A stretch of DNA of 43,774 nt from Candidatus Yanofskyibacteriota bacterium (GTDB taxonomy: Bacteria > Patescibacteriota > Minisyncoccia > 2-02-FULL-40-12 > IGHO2-01-FULL-4-A). The number at the start of each line of letters is the position of its first letter. Within the stretch, counting starts at the first letter, position 1. The notes under the pieces are model-generated. The model saw only the letters and a list, made by a program, of their open reading frames with translations. It searched no databases and was not told the origin of the DNA. The stretch covers positions 1-43,774 of the forward strand of contig CAIUCV010000020.1 of the NCBI GenBank assembly GCA_903897805.1. The letters are read 5' to 3'. The position numbers and the translations under genes were made by a program. Positions 14,496 to 21,926 of the stretch are shown here, one piece after another.

Positions 14496-14524
14496 GGCGG
14501 GGCATACCCCGTCTTTATTTTTTT
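14496..14524 (+). terminator. rho-independent terminator
   Basis: GGCGGGG (14496-14502), loop CATA, CCCCGTC (14507-14513), one G-U pair, then a T-rich run. The T run merges into the next -35 box. Confidence 0.85.
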
Positions 14525-14551
14525 GACAGAATTACGGGGGGAGAGGATAAT
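14523..14551 (+). promoter_or_regulatory. promoter of tonB
   Basis: TTGACA (14523-14528), 17-nt spacer, GATAAT (14546-14551). The leader is about 30 nt with CAGGAGGG before ATG 14588. Confidence 0.75.
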
Positions 14552-14587
14552 GAGCGTAATTAGGACTTTAACAATCAGGAGGGACTT

Positions 14588-15502
14588 ATGTTTCCGGCGC
14601 TGAAAGAATTTTTGACGGAATTTTTAGCGAGGGTTTTGAGGAGAAGAAAGGAAGAACCATTACTTGTCATTACTGCAAGGCCGGTGAAAGTAGTCGGCAT
14701 TTGGGGTTGGAGCGCGGGAAACCGCATGGTTAGCATGTTTTTTTCTCTAATCGTTCATCTCCTTGTTTTGCTTTTTTTATTTGTCGTGTTTAAGCCCCCG
14801 ATTGTAACAAAAACAGCCAGGGGACTGGTAACTTTTATTTCGCCGGTTGAAATTCCGCCCTATGTGGCAAAGGTGCCTCCGGGGAAAGGGGGAGGCGGTG
14901 GTGGAGATAGGTCGCCTTTGCCTCCAAGCAAGGGCCGGTTGCCAAAAGCTGCCCCGCGGCAGTTTACACCTCCGACAGCTGTGATACAAAATCAGAATCC
15001 AAAACTGATTATGGAACCTACTCTGGTTATTCCGTCGGATATCAATCTTCCCAGTGTAAATTTGCCTGACTATGGAGACCCCTTTGCGAAAATTGGCCCC
15101 CCGTCTAGCGGCCCCGGTTCCGGTGGCGGTATTGGGACGGGAAGCGGAGGTGGAGTCGGGCCGGGCAAGGGTCCAGGACTTGGGCCGGGCGAAGGCGGCG
15201 GATTTGGCGGCGGAGTATTCCATACAGGCGGCGGAGTGTCTGTGCCTCAACTGCTATATAAAGTTGAACCCGAGTATTCAGAAGAAGCGCGAAAAGCAAA
15301 GTTCCAGGGAACGGTTTTGCTTACTGCCATAGTGGACGTAGATGGTGGGGTAAAGGATATTAAAGTCATACGGTCGCTAGGCTTGGGCTTGGATGAAAAG
15401 GCCATAGAAGCAATTAAACAATGGCGGTTCCGCCCGGGCATGAAAGATGGCAAGCCCGTCGCCACCTATGCAAATATTGAGGTAAATTTCCGGCTCTTGT
15501 AG
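14588..15502 (+). CDS. TonB-family energy transducer
   Basis: 304 residues: cytoplasmic basic start, one membrane helix (SMFFSLIVHLLVLLFLFVVF, about 49-68), a long glycine/proline-rich spacer (about 95-215) and a C-terminal TonB domain (VPQLLYKVEPEYSEEARKAK ... GLDEKAIEAIKQWRFRPG ... VEVNFRLL-like end). TonB proteins pass energy from ExbB/ExbD to outer-membrane receptors. The sequence, especially EPEYSEEARKAKFQG and QWRFRPGMKDGKPV, is closest in style to Acidobacteriota TonB proteins. Patescibacteria lack an outer membrane, and no exbB, exbD or receptor is visible, so its job is unclear and acquisition by transfer is likely. It ends in TAG, in the same frame as aspS. Confidence 0.85.
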   Translation: MFPALKEFLTEFLARVLRRRKEEPLLVITARPVKVVGIWGWSAGNRMVSMFFSLIVHLLVLLFLFVVFKPPIVTKTARGLVTFISPVEIPPYVAKVPPGKGGGGGGDRSPLPPSKGRLPKAAPRQFTPPTAVIQNQNPKLIMEPTLVIPSDINLPSVNLPDYGDPFAKIGPPSSGPGSGGGIGTGSGGGVGPGKGPGLGPGEGGGFGGGVFHTGGGVSVPQLLYKVEPEYSEEARKAKFQGTVLLTAIVDVDGGVKDIKVIRSLGLGLDEKAIEAIKQWRFRPGMKDGKPVATYANIEVNFRLL

Positions 15503-15532
15503 CCGGTTTTGTTTTTGGGCAAGACGGCACCT

Positions 15533-15561
15533 TTGCTTTATTCGATTTTTTATATTACGAT
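15533..15561 (+). promoter_or_regulatory. promoter of aspS
   Basis: TTTGCT near 15533-15538 and TACGAT (15556-15561), about 17-18 nt apart, then 10 nt to ATG 15572. A near-leaderless mRNA is predicted. Confidence 0.45.
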
Positions 15562-15571
15562 AAGTTTAATA

Positions 15572-16876
15572 ATGAGAACCCCGATTGTAGAAACAAAAAA
15601 TAAGGTCGGCGAAAGCGTTGAACTTTTCGGTTGGGTGCAGACGATTAGAAATCAGGGAGCTATCAAGTTTATCATAATAAGAGACGTGTCCGGGGTTATC
15701 CAAGCGGTGGTTGTAAAAAATCCCCGAGTAGCCAAAATAGCCGATTCTTTAACCCTAGAGTCGGTAGTTAAAGTTGTGGGCCTGGTTAAAGAAGAAAAAC
15801 AAGCCCCAGGCGGTCTCGAGGTCACCGTTAATGAGATTGAGATTTTGTCTTTAGCGGCACCCGAGCTGCCAATACCGGTTATTGAAAAGACTGGCGAAAC
15901 AGAATTGCCCAAAAGATTAGATTGGCGCTGGCTGGATCTGCGTAAGCCGGAGAACCTTTTGATTTTTCAGGTCTGGACTATAATGGAGCGAGCTTTTGTA
16001 GATTACTGCACCGATAATGGCTATATCGAGATACACTCGCCCAAACTGATGAGTGCTCCCAGCGAATCGGGCGCGGAGCTGTTTGAGGTCAAATATTTTG
16101 AGAGAAAGGCGTACTTAGCGCAGTCACCGCAGTTTTACAAACAAATGGGAATGGCTTCCGGTTTTGAAAGAGTTTTTGAGATTGGGCCGGTTTTTAGGGC
16201 CAACCCCTCTTTTACTTCGCGCCACGATACAGAGTTCACCGGTTATGATATTGAGATTTCGTTTGTCGAGTCTCATTACGATGTTATGGCCGAAGAGGAG
16301 AGATTCATAGCGGCGATGTTACAAGCCGCCAAGGATCAATATGGAGAAAAAATTAAAAAAACTTTAGGTGCCGAGGTCAATGTGCCGAGAATTCCTTTCC
16401 CCAAAGTTACAATGGCAGAAGCTAAAACCATACTTAAAAAACTAGGCGTGCCAAGCGAGAGTGACGGCGATCTTAATCCGGAAGAAGAAAGAAAATTAAG
16501 CGAGTATATAAAAGAAAAAGAGGACCACCAGTTCGTATTTGTTACCGATTATCCTAAAGAAGTTCGCCCATTTTATCACATGCGCCACACCGATAATCCC
16601 GAACTTACTAAAAGTTTTGACCTTCTTTTTAACGGTCTGGAAATCACTACCGGCGCACAACGTGAACATCGTTATGACGTTTTGGTCAAACAAGCTAAGG
16701 AAAAAGGGCTCAAACTGGAGCCGATTCAGTTTTATCTCAATTTTTTCAAATATGGCTGTCCTCCGCATGGCGGACTTGGTTTTGGGCCTACAAGGTTTTT
16801 GATGCAGATGCTCGGTCTTAACAATGTCAGAGAGGTAACTTACTTATACCGTGGCGTGAAAAGGCTTGAACCCTGA
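15572..16876 (+). CDS. aspS: aspartyl-tRNA synthetase, archaeal-type
   Basis: Charges tRNA-Asp (and, if non-discriminating, tRNA-Asn). N-terminal OB-fold anticodon domain (ESVELFGWVQTIRNQG, about 13-105) and a class II catalytic core: motif 2 FRANPSFTSRHDTEFTGYD, motif 3 GLGFGPTRFLMQMLGL. The 434-residue length and lack of the bacterial insertion (GAD) domain make it the archaeal/eukaryotic type common in Patescibacteria. Such enzymes are often non-discriminating and rely on GatCAB; this cannot be read with certainty here. The frame is open upstream to the amber stop of tonB, but the promoter places the start at ATG 15572. The next gene starts one base after the stop. Confidence 0.95.
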   Translation: MRTPIVETKNKVGESVELFGWVQTIRNQGAIKFIIIRDVSGVIQAVVVKNPRVAKIADSLTLESVVKVVGLVKEEKQAPGGLEVTVNEIEILSLAAPELPIPVIEKTGETELPKRLDWRWLDLRKPENLLIFQVWTIMERAFVDYCTDNGYIEIHSPKLMSAPSESGAELFEVKYFERKAYLAQSPQFYKQMGMASGFERVFEIGPVFRANPSFTSRHDTEFTGYDIEISFVESHYDVMAEEERFIAAMLQAAKDQYGEKIKKTLGAEVNVPRIPFPKVTMAEAKTILKKLGVPSESDGDLNPEEERKLSEYIKEKEDHQFVFVTDYPKEVRPFYHMRHTDNPELTKSFDLLFNGLEITTGAQREHRYDVLVKQAKEKGLKLEPIQFYLNFFKYGCPPHGGLGFGPTRFLMQMLGLNNVREVTYLYRGVKRLEP

Positions 16877-16877
16877 T

Positions 16878-17366
16878 ATGGATTATCACCCGGTGGTACA
16901 AAAAATATTAACGTTATTGAAGAATGATGGCTGTTGGTTTGAGACATTTGAACACGAACCTGTTAGGACAAGCGAAGAGGCGGCGAAGGTAAGGCCGGAA
17001 TATTCTCTTTGCCAAGGGGCCAAAGCTTTAATTGTCAGAGCCAAAATCCGTCAAAACAAAAGAAATTTCGTTATGTTGGTTTTCCCAGCTGATTTGAAGT
17101 TTGATCGAGATAAAGTTGAAGCCTTGCTCGAAGCCAAAGATGTTCGTTTGGCTTCTGAAAGCGAAGCAGATTCAATAACCGACGGTGTCCAGCTGGGGGG
17201 AGTGCCGCCGTTTGGTAATCTATTCGGCCTAGAGGTCTTAGTTGATAGCTCTCTTTTTAGAAATGAAAAGATTATTTTTAATGCCGGCGATAGAAGATTT
17301 TCAATAGGTATGAAATCGGATGATTATAGAAGGTTGGTTAAGCCGAAAGTTTGCGAGATTGTCTGA
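16878..17366 (+). CDS. YbaK/ProX-like aminoacyl-tRNA deacylase
   Basis: Editing-domain protein that hydrolyses wrongly charged tRNA (YbaK acts on Cys-tRNA-Pro, ProXp on Ala-tRNA-Pro). Features: an N-terminal EHEPVRTSEEAAKVR segment, CQGAKALIVRA, and the conserved GGVPPFG near residues 112-118. About 162 residues is typical. It begins one base after aspS, so the two are co-transcribed; the link to translation fidelity is natural. Which mischarged tRNA it clears is not determined. Note that an alanine-charged tRNA of unusual kind is predicted elsewhere in this window. ATG 16878 is preferred over TTG 16866. Confidence 0.85.
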   Translation: MDYHPVVQKILTLLKNDGCWFETFEHEPVRTSEEAAKVRPEYSLCQGAKALIVRAKIRQNKRNFVMLVFPADLKFDRDKVEALLEAKDVRLASESEADSITDGVQLGGVPPFGNLFGLEVLVDSSLFRNEKIIFNAGDRRFSIGMKSDDYRRLVKPKVCEIV

Positions 17367-17389
17367 TTTAAGCCACCATATGAAGACCG

Positions 17390-18361
17390 ATGCGTTTAAA
17401 ATCAATTTTACCTACAATTCTGCTCGGGTCGTTGTTGCTCATCGCGGGTTTTTTTGTTTGTCTGACGGAGATTCAAGGGGGACGGCCCCCTTCGGTAGGC
17501 TCAGGGCAAGCCGTTCAGCCGACTCCTGTCAGTAACAACGAAACCCGCTCAGGGCAGGCTTTTCTTCTTCCTGTTTCCGAAACCAGCTATCTGCCGGTCC
17601 GCGATTTTAATGTTCCGGAACCCGTCTTGGACGCAAAGGCGGCAGTGCTTTTTGACGTCCGCTCAGGCCGTTCTCTTTATTCCAAAAACCCGAACCAGCG
17701 GTTGCCGATCGCCTCAATTACAAAATTAATGAGTGCAGTGGTCATTTTGGATAATTTGAATCTCAACGATGTTTTCACCGTGCCTGCCGAAGATATAAAT
17801 GTTGACGGCAAGGGTGCCGATTTTTATAAAAATGAGCAATTGCATGGCGCTGACCTTTTCAAAATCATGCTTATTAAATCATCAAATGATGCGGCTTTGG
17901 TTTTTGCGACCGCAGCACAAAAAGCGGGGATTGATTTTGTTGCCAAGATGAATGAAAAAGCCCAGGCCCTTGGCATGGCCAACACCAAATTTGCCGACCC
18001 TGCCGGGCTCAATGACCACGACGCTTTTTCCACAGCCTCGGATTTGGTAAAATTAGTGCGTTATGTTGCGAGATACGATTTAATATCGCGGACATTAATG
18101 ACCAGCTCGGCAACTGTTACATCAATTGACGGCAAGGCGGTTCATAATTTAGTTAACACCAATCAGCTTTTAGGTCAGATTCCCGATGTGATTATGGGGA
18201 AAACCGGCTATACCGACAATGCTCTAGGAACGATGGCACTGGAAGTTGGCATTAACGAAGGCCGTGATACAATTATTAGCATTATCCTCGGCGCCAAAGA
18301 CCGTTTCACGGAAACCGAAAAATTAATTCAATGGAGTAAAACAGCTTATCGCTGGCAGTAA
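17390..18361 (+). CDS. D-alanyl-D-alanine carboxypeptidase (PBP5-like, S11)
   Basis: Trims the terminal D-Ala of peptidoglycan stem peptides outside the membrane. The three active-site motifs are present: SITK (S109-K112), SSN (S164-N166) and KTG (271-273). An N-terminal hydrophobic segment (TILLGSLLLIAGFFVCL) is a signal peptide or anchor. The family's C-terminal beta domain is absent, as is common in Patescibacteria. Residues about 29-58 are encoded by GC-rich DNA carrying two copies of GCTCAGGGCA-G (17499 and 17547), a REP-like element that appears to have entered the reading frame. It belongs to a wall-synthesis run with mraY 13 nt downstream. Confidence 0.9.
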   Translation: MRLKSILPTILLGSLLLIAGFFVCLTEIQGGRPPSVGSGQAVQPTPVSNNETRSGQAFLLPVSETSYLPVRDFNVPEPVLDAKAAVLFDVRSGRSLYSKNPNQRLPIASITKLMSAVVILDNLNLNDVFTVPAEDINVDGKGADFYKNEQLHGADLFKIMLIKSSNDAALVFATAAQKAGIDFVAKMNEKAQALGMANTKFADPAGLNDHDAFSTASDLVKLVRYVARYDLISRTLMTSSATVTSIDGKAVHNLVNTNQLLGQIPDVIMGKTGYTDNALGTMALEVGINEGRDTIISIILGAKDRFTETEKLIQWSKTAYRWQ

Positions 18362-18374
18362 TGGAATCCCGTTA

Positions 18375-19445
18375 ATGGAAGAGCAAATTTTTACAATTTT
18401 CAATGTAGTCAGAATTTTCACGGTGGCGACACTGGCATTTTTTGTTGCGATGATACTTACGCCTTTGTGGACGAAGATTTTGTATAAATACAAGCTTGGA
18501 AAGCAATTAAGAACGGAAGGCGCTCCTATTTTCAACAAACTTCATAAAAGCAAAGAGGGGACTCCGACAATGGGCGGGGTCGTGATATGGGTTACGGTGT
18601 TGATTTTGACATTATTCTTCTGGTTAGTGGCGCGGCATGTGGACGGGTTTTGGTCCAAAGTTAATTTTTTCTCAAGGGCACAGACATGGCTGCCGCTCGG
18701 GGCTTTGATCGTTGCAGCGCTTTTCGGGTTGCTGGATGATGTTTTGGGTATACTGCGTATTGGGCCGAAAGGCGGGGGACTCCAGATGCGCTATCGGATT
18801 TTGCTGTACATGCTGGTCGCTATCGGTGGTGCTTGGTGGTTTTATTCCAAGCTTGGTTTTAATACCATAAACCTTCCCTTTTTGGGCGATGTAGTGGTCA
18901 ACTGGTGGTATGTTCCGATTTTCATTTTTATCATTGTCGCCACCTCTTTTTCGGCGAACGAAACCGACGGGCTTGATGGTTTAGCCGGTGGAGTTTTTTT
19001 GACGATGTTTGCGGCATACGGAGCGATTGCCTTTGACCAAGGAAGAATGGATTTGGTTACTTTTATCGCCGCGATTATGGGAACACTGGTCGCTTTTTTG
19101 TGGTTCAATATTTATCCGGCAAAGTTTTTTATGGGTGATACCGGTTCAATGTCCTTAGGCGTGGTTCTGGGGGTAATAGCCATGCTGACCAACACGCCGT
19201 TTTTATTGATTCCCATCGGTTTTATCTTTGTGATTGAGTCAGGGTCGGTCATAATTCAAGTTTTATCCAAACGTCTGCGCCGCAAGAAAATTTTTCTTTC
19301 CACGCCGATCCATCATCACTTTGAAGCCAAGGGCTGGCCCGAGACCAAAGTTACGATGAGATTCTGGATGATAAGCGCGATTGGCGCAATCATAGGCCTT
19401 ATCATTTTCTTAGTTGATTCTAAAATCCCGCCTTTGTTTGGCTGA
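18375..19445 (+). CDS. mraY: phospho-MurNAc-pentapeptide transferase MraY
   Basis: Forms lipid I by moving phospho-MurNAc-pentapeptide to undecaprenyl phosphate at the inner face of the membrane. Ten or so membrane helices, with the family motifs GTPTMGGVVIW, LLDDVLGI (catalytic Asp pair), NETDGLDGLAGG and FFMGDTGSM, and the C-terminal PIHHHFEAKGWPE loop. 356 residues is normal. It follows the carboxypeptidase closely and precedes an ftsW/rodA gene that has its own promoter. Confidence 0.97.
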   Translation: MEEQIFTIFNVVRIFTVATLAFFVAMILTPLWTKILYKYKLGKQLRTEGAPIFNKLHKSKEGTPTMGGVVIWVTVLILTLFFWLVARHVDGFWSKVNFFSRAQTWLPLGALIVAALFGLLDDVLGILRIGPKGGGLQMRYRILLYMLVAIGGAWWFYSKLGFNTINLPFLGDVVVNWWYVPIFIFIIVATSFSANETDGLDGLAGGVFLTMFAAYGAIAFDQGRMDLVTFIAAIMGTLVAFLWFNIYPAKFFMGDTGSMSLGVVLGVIAMLTNTPFLLIPIGFIFVIESGSVIIQVLSKRLRRKKIFLSTPIHHHFEAKGWPETKVTMRFWMISAIGAIIGLIIFLVDSKIPPLFG

Positions 19446-19494
19446 TATTAGCCAAAATCCAAACGAAGGGTTGGGTTATTAAGTTTTTTGATAA

Positions 19495-19523
19495 TTGCCG
19501 AAAGGCGGTTTTTATTTTAGAAT
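19495..19523 (+). promoter_or_regulatory. leaderless promoter of the ftsW/rodA gene
   Basis: TTGCCG (19495-19500), 17-nt spacer, TAGAAT (19518-19523), 7 nt, ATG 19531. Confidence 0.6.
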
Positions 19524-19530
19524 TTAGCTA

Positions 19531-20625
19531 ATGCAGATGTCAAAATCCGGCAAAATACTTACAATCCTAACCTTTGTTTTGGTAATTTTTGGTTTGGTAA
19601 TGCTTTCTTCCGCAGGGGTGGTTGAGGGGCAGAACAAATTCGGCTCCCCGTATTACTATTTGATGCACCAATTTTTGTATGGAGCATTGCCGGGAGCTGT
19701 CATTTTTTTGCTCTTTTCCAGAATAAATTACAAATTCTGGAAGAAAATCGCCCTGCCGCTTTTAATACTTGTTATCGCTCTCTTGGTCTTGGTTTTTGTC
19801 CCCGGCATTGGCTATAGCGTTAAAGGAGCGCAGAGGTGGGTGGGTTTCAAATTCTTAAGTTTCCAGCCGTCAGAGTTTTTAAAACTGGCGCTCATCATTT
19901 ATTTAGCGGCATGGTTTGGCCGATACGAGGGACGGATAAATACGGGGCTTCGTTCAATTGCCCCCTTCTTTTTGGTGTTCGGTTTTGCGGGCCTCTTGTT
20001 ATTGCTCCAGCCTGACATGGGCACCCTCGTGTTAATCACGCTAATTGCCCTGTCAATGTATTTTTTTGCCGGCGCCAAATTTTCTCATTTCATTGTTTTG
20101 ATTCTTGTACTCGCTATTTTATTAGGCACTTTTTCCGTTCTTGAACCCTATAGATTTGATAGATTAAAAGCATTCTTTAATCCGACGGCGGATAAACAGG
20201 GGGCGGCTTATCATATAAATCAGGCGCTTTTGGGCATTGGTTCTGGGGGTATTTTTGGTTTGGGATTCGGGCAAAGCCAGCAAAAATTATTTAATTACCT
20301 GCCCGAACCGGTTGGTGATTCCATATTTGCGATTATTGTTGAGGAACTCGGTTTTGTCGGGGCCATTGTTCTGCTTGCGCTTTTCCTGATGCTGGCCCTG
20401 GTCCTAATTAACGTCGCGGGAAATGTCCACAACCAATTCGGTAAATTGCTGGCCTTGGGAGTTATGACTTGGATAATCGGCCAAGCCATCGTTAACATTT
20501 CTGCCATCTCCGGGCTTATCCCTCTGACTGGGATACCGCTGCCTTTTATCAGTTTCGGCAGCTCCTCTTTGGTTACCATGCTTGCGGGCTTAGGGATAGT
20601 GGCCAACATTTCCAGACATTCGTAG
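19531..20625 (+). CDS. SEDS glycosyltransferase FtsW/RodA
   Basis: Membrane glycan polymerase of the SEDS family, which extends peptidoglycan strands from lipid II together with a class B PBP. About ten helices; motifs KGAQRWVGFKFLSFQPSEFLK-type loop, LLLLQPDMGTLVLI, the Asp-containing GDSIFAIIVEELGF and the C-terminal TGIPLPFISFGSSS. 364 residues fits either FtsW (division) or RodA (elongation); I cannot separate them. ATG 19531 is set by the promoter; ATG 19537 is the alternative. It ends in a double amber, TAG TAG, and converges on rpsT. Confidence 0.93.
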   Translation: MQMSKSGKILTILTFVLVIFGLVMLSSAGVVEGQNKFGSPYYYLMHQFLYGALPGAVIFLLFSRINYKFWKKIALPLLILVIALLVLVFVPGIGYSVKGAQRWVGFKFLSFQPSEFLKLALIIYLAAWFGRYEGRINTGLRSIAPFFLVFGFAGLLLLLQPDMGTLVLITLIALSMYFFAGAKFSHFIVLILVLAILLGTFSVLEPYRFDRLKAFFNPTADKQGAAYHINQALLGIGSGGIFGLGFGQSQQKLFNYLPEPVGDSIFAIIVEELGFVGAIVLLALFLMLALVLINVAGNVHNQFGKLLALGVMTWIIGQAIVNISAISGLIPLTGIPLPFISFGSSSLVTMLAGLGIVANISRHS

Positions 20626-20632
20626 TAGCCTT

Positions 20633-20670
20633 AAAACTAAAACCCGCCTCATCGGCGGGTTTTAGTTTTA
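20633..20670. terminator. bidirectional terminator between ftsW/rodA and rpsT
   Basis: CTAAAACCCGCC pairs with GGCGGGTTTTAG around TCAT; A- and T-rich flanks let it serve both converging genes. Confidence 0.85.
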
Positions 20671-20928
20671 GTCCTTTTTGATTGATTTCGTCAGTCGCGA
20701 TTTCAGCCGGCTGGCCCTGTTTTTCTTGATTGTTTTGCCTTTAGCGGCTTTGTCCAGGGCCTTATAGACTTTGGGCAATAGCTCTTTGGCTTTATCAAAC
20801 TCTTTTGCCACTACTGCTTTCCGGAACTCTTTAACCAAAACCCGGAAGGCATTCTTCCTTTTTGTATTCTGCACCTGTTTTCTTTTTGACTGTCTTAGGG
20901 CCTTTTTGGCCGATTTGGTAATTGGCAT
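20668..20928 (-). CDS. rpsT: ribosomal protein bS20
   Basis: Small-subunit protein bS20 that binds 16S rRNA. The start MPITKSAKKALRQSKRK and the basic helical body (RKNAFRVLVKEFRKAV ... GKTIKKNRASRLKSRLTKSI) are typical. 86 residues is normal. The frame is open for 36 codons upstream, but these read as GC-rich repeat sequence, and no ribosomal protein bS20 has such an extension, so ATG at 20926-20928 is taken. Confidence 0.95.
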   Translation of the reverse strand: MPITKSAKKALRQSKRKQVQNTKRKNAFRVLVKEFRKAVVAKEFDKAKELLPKVYKALDKAAKGKTIKKNRASRLKSRLTKSIKKD

Positions 20929-21157
20929 ATTTAGAACTTGCGCGCTTTTCGCCGCGAAGCCCCGAATTCTTGCGGGCTTGGCGCGGCTCAAAGCCGCAGG
21001 GGGTTTGTCCAATTTCTTCGTTAAGCGCTCCGGCACTCCCTCAACGTAGCTCTACTACGTCTCGGTTCATTCCTTGCGCTCGCCTTGAACTTGGCCAAAC
21101 GCGTACAGTTCTAATGCTAATACATTCTTGATTTTTTTGCAAATTAAAAACAGAAAA
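20929..21157. other. non-coding gap with REP-like GC-rich hairpins
   Basis: Contains ACGTAG/CTACGT (21044-21060) and a GC-rich stretch directly upstream of rpsT with CCCG/CGGG and CGCGGC-type inverted repeats. No gene is supported. Confidence 0.4.
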
Positions 21158-21181
21158 CCTCGTACCAGACGAAGCACGAGG
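21158..21181 (-). terminator. terminator of the Nfu_N-like gene
   Basis: CCTCGT (21158-21163) pairs with ACGAGG (21176-21181); on the minus strand it is followed by a T-rich run. Confidence 0.7.
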
Positions 21182-21203
21182 CTTCCTGTATACGAGGCGA
21201 TGA

Positions 21204-21599
21204 CTACGCAGTGAGATGTTCCAGCACGACCTTCTCGACGGAAGGCAGGATTTCCTGCCAGGAGAAAACGCGTGCCTTTTTGATCCTAACCACGTACGGC
21301 TGGAGTACGACCTCGGCCACGCCCCTAATATTGAAAAGGGCTCGGACCATCGGGGTCATCTCCCTCGGCTGCTGGTCGGGGCTTTCGAAGGTGAGGATCG
21401 CCCTCTCGGTAACCGCAGCCGACACATGTAGCGTGCATATCTCAGGGTTCAAGTGGTACTCATGCTTCAGCTGGAACTCACTGTTCCGGTTCGCATAGCG
21501 GAGCTGGAGAGCTCGCCCGACTTTGGTGAGCCAGATTCCGAACCGTCCCACTGCCATGCGGAAGGGAAGATTGGTGAAGAACTGCTTTAGAAACTGCAT
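21204..21599 (-). CDS. Nfu_N-like orphan protein
   Basis: 131 residues. The C-terminal two-thirds (ILTFESPDQQPREMTPMVRA, then LFNIRGVAEVVLQPYVVRIK and W-EILPSVEKVVLEHL) match the Nfu/NifU N-terminal scaffold fold (LFxIxGVxxVxxxxxxVxIxK). The C-terminal CxxC cluster-binding domain of true Nfu is absent, so it cannot hold an Fe-S cluster in the usual way. A short amphipathic N-terminus precedes. Codon use is clearly more GC-rich than neighbours. The start ATG at 21599 has AAGGGGG upstream; a longer frame from 21641 exists. It has a consensus promoter, a ~90-nt leader and a terminator, and ends in TAG. Acquisition by transfer is likely. Confidence 0.6.
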   Translation of the reverse strand: MQFLKQFFTNLPFRMAVGRFGIWLTKVGRALQLRYANRNSEFQLKHEYHLNPEICTLHVSAAVTERAILTFESPDQQPREMTPMVRALFNIRGVAEVVLQPYVVRIKKARVFSWQEILPSVEKVVLEHLTA

Positions 21600-21696
21600 C
21601 GGACTACCCCCTTGTGTTTGTTGGTGTTGTTGCCGTGACACAAGCCTCTAAAGAGTGGCAAGCTCCAAAGAGTATAGCTACCTTAGCTACAAACTA

Positions 21697-21725
21697 ATTA
21701 TACCATATCTCGCCTAGAAATGCAA
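21697..21725 (-). promoter_or_regulatory. promoter of the Nfu_N-like gene
   Basis: On the minus strand TTGCAT (21720-21725), 17-nt spacer, TATAAT (21697-21702). The leader of about 90 nt contains a short palindrome TAGCT-AAGGT-AGCTA. Confidence 0.75.
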
Positions 21726-21749
21726 GGGTTTGGGTGGGGGTCAAGCTTG

Positions 21750-21926
21750 CCCCCTGATTTTTCTGACTCTATCTGCCGACTAGCAAATTGACGAGTTGAG
21801 CGTATATTGTTCCGTATGAAATATGCGGGTCGCGAAGCAGGAATGGATAACCGCATATTTCCAGGAACAATAGCTCAACGAGGACAATTTGCAGGAAGGC
21901 ATGATACCGGAAGAAAAATCAGGGGG
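21750..21926. repeat. 177-nt imperfect long hairpin (48 paired bp)
   Basis: Nested perfect arms: CCCCCTGATTTTTCT (21750-21764) with 21912-21926; CAAATTG (21784-21790) with 21885-21891; GTTGAGC (21795-21801) with 21873-21879; TATTGTTCC (21805-21813) with 21864-21872; AAATATGCGG (21819-21828) with 21851-21860; 22-nt loop. The right arm covers the uvrB stop codon. It could end uvrB transcription, be a MITE-like element, or make a microRNA-precursor-like RNA. Confidence 0.9.

Noticed and set aside
20929-21036. N-terminal extension of rpsT
   Set aside because: bS20 begins MPITKSAKK; the extra 36 codons are GC-rich repeat sequence.
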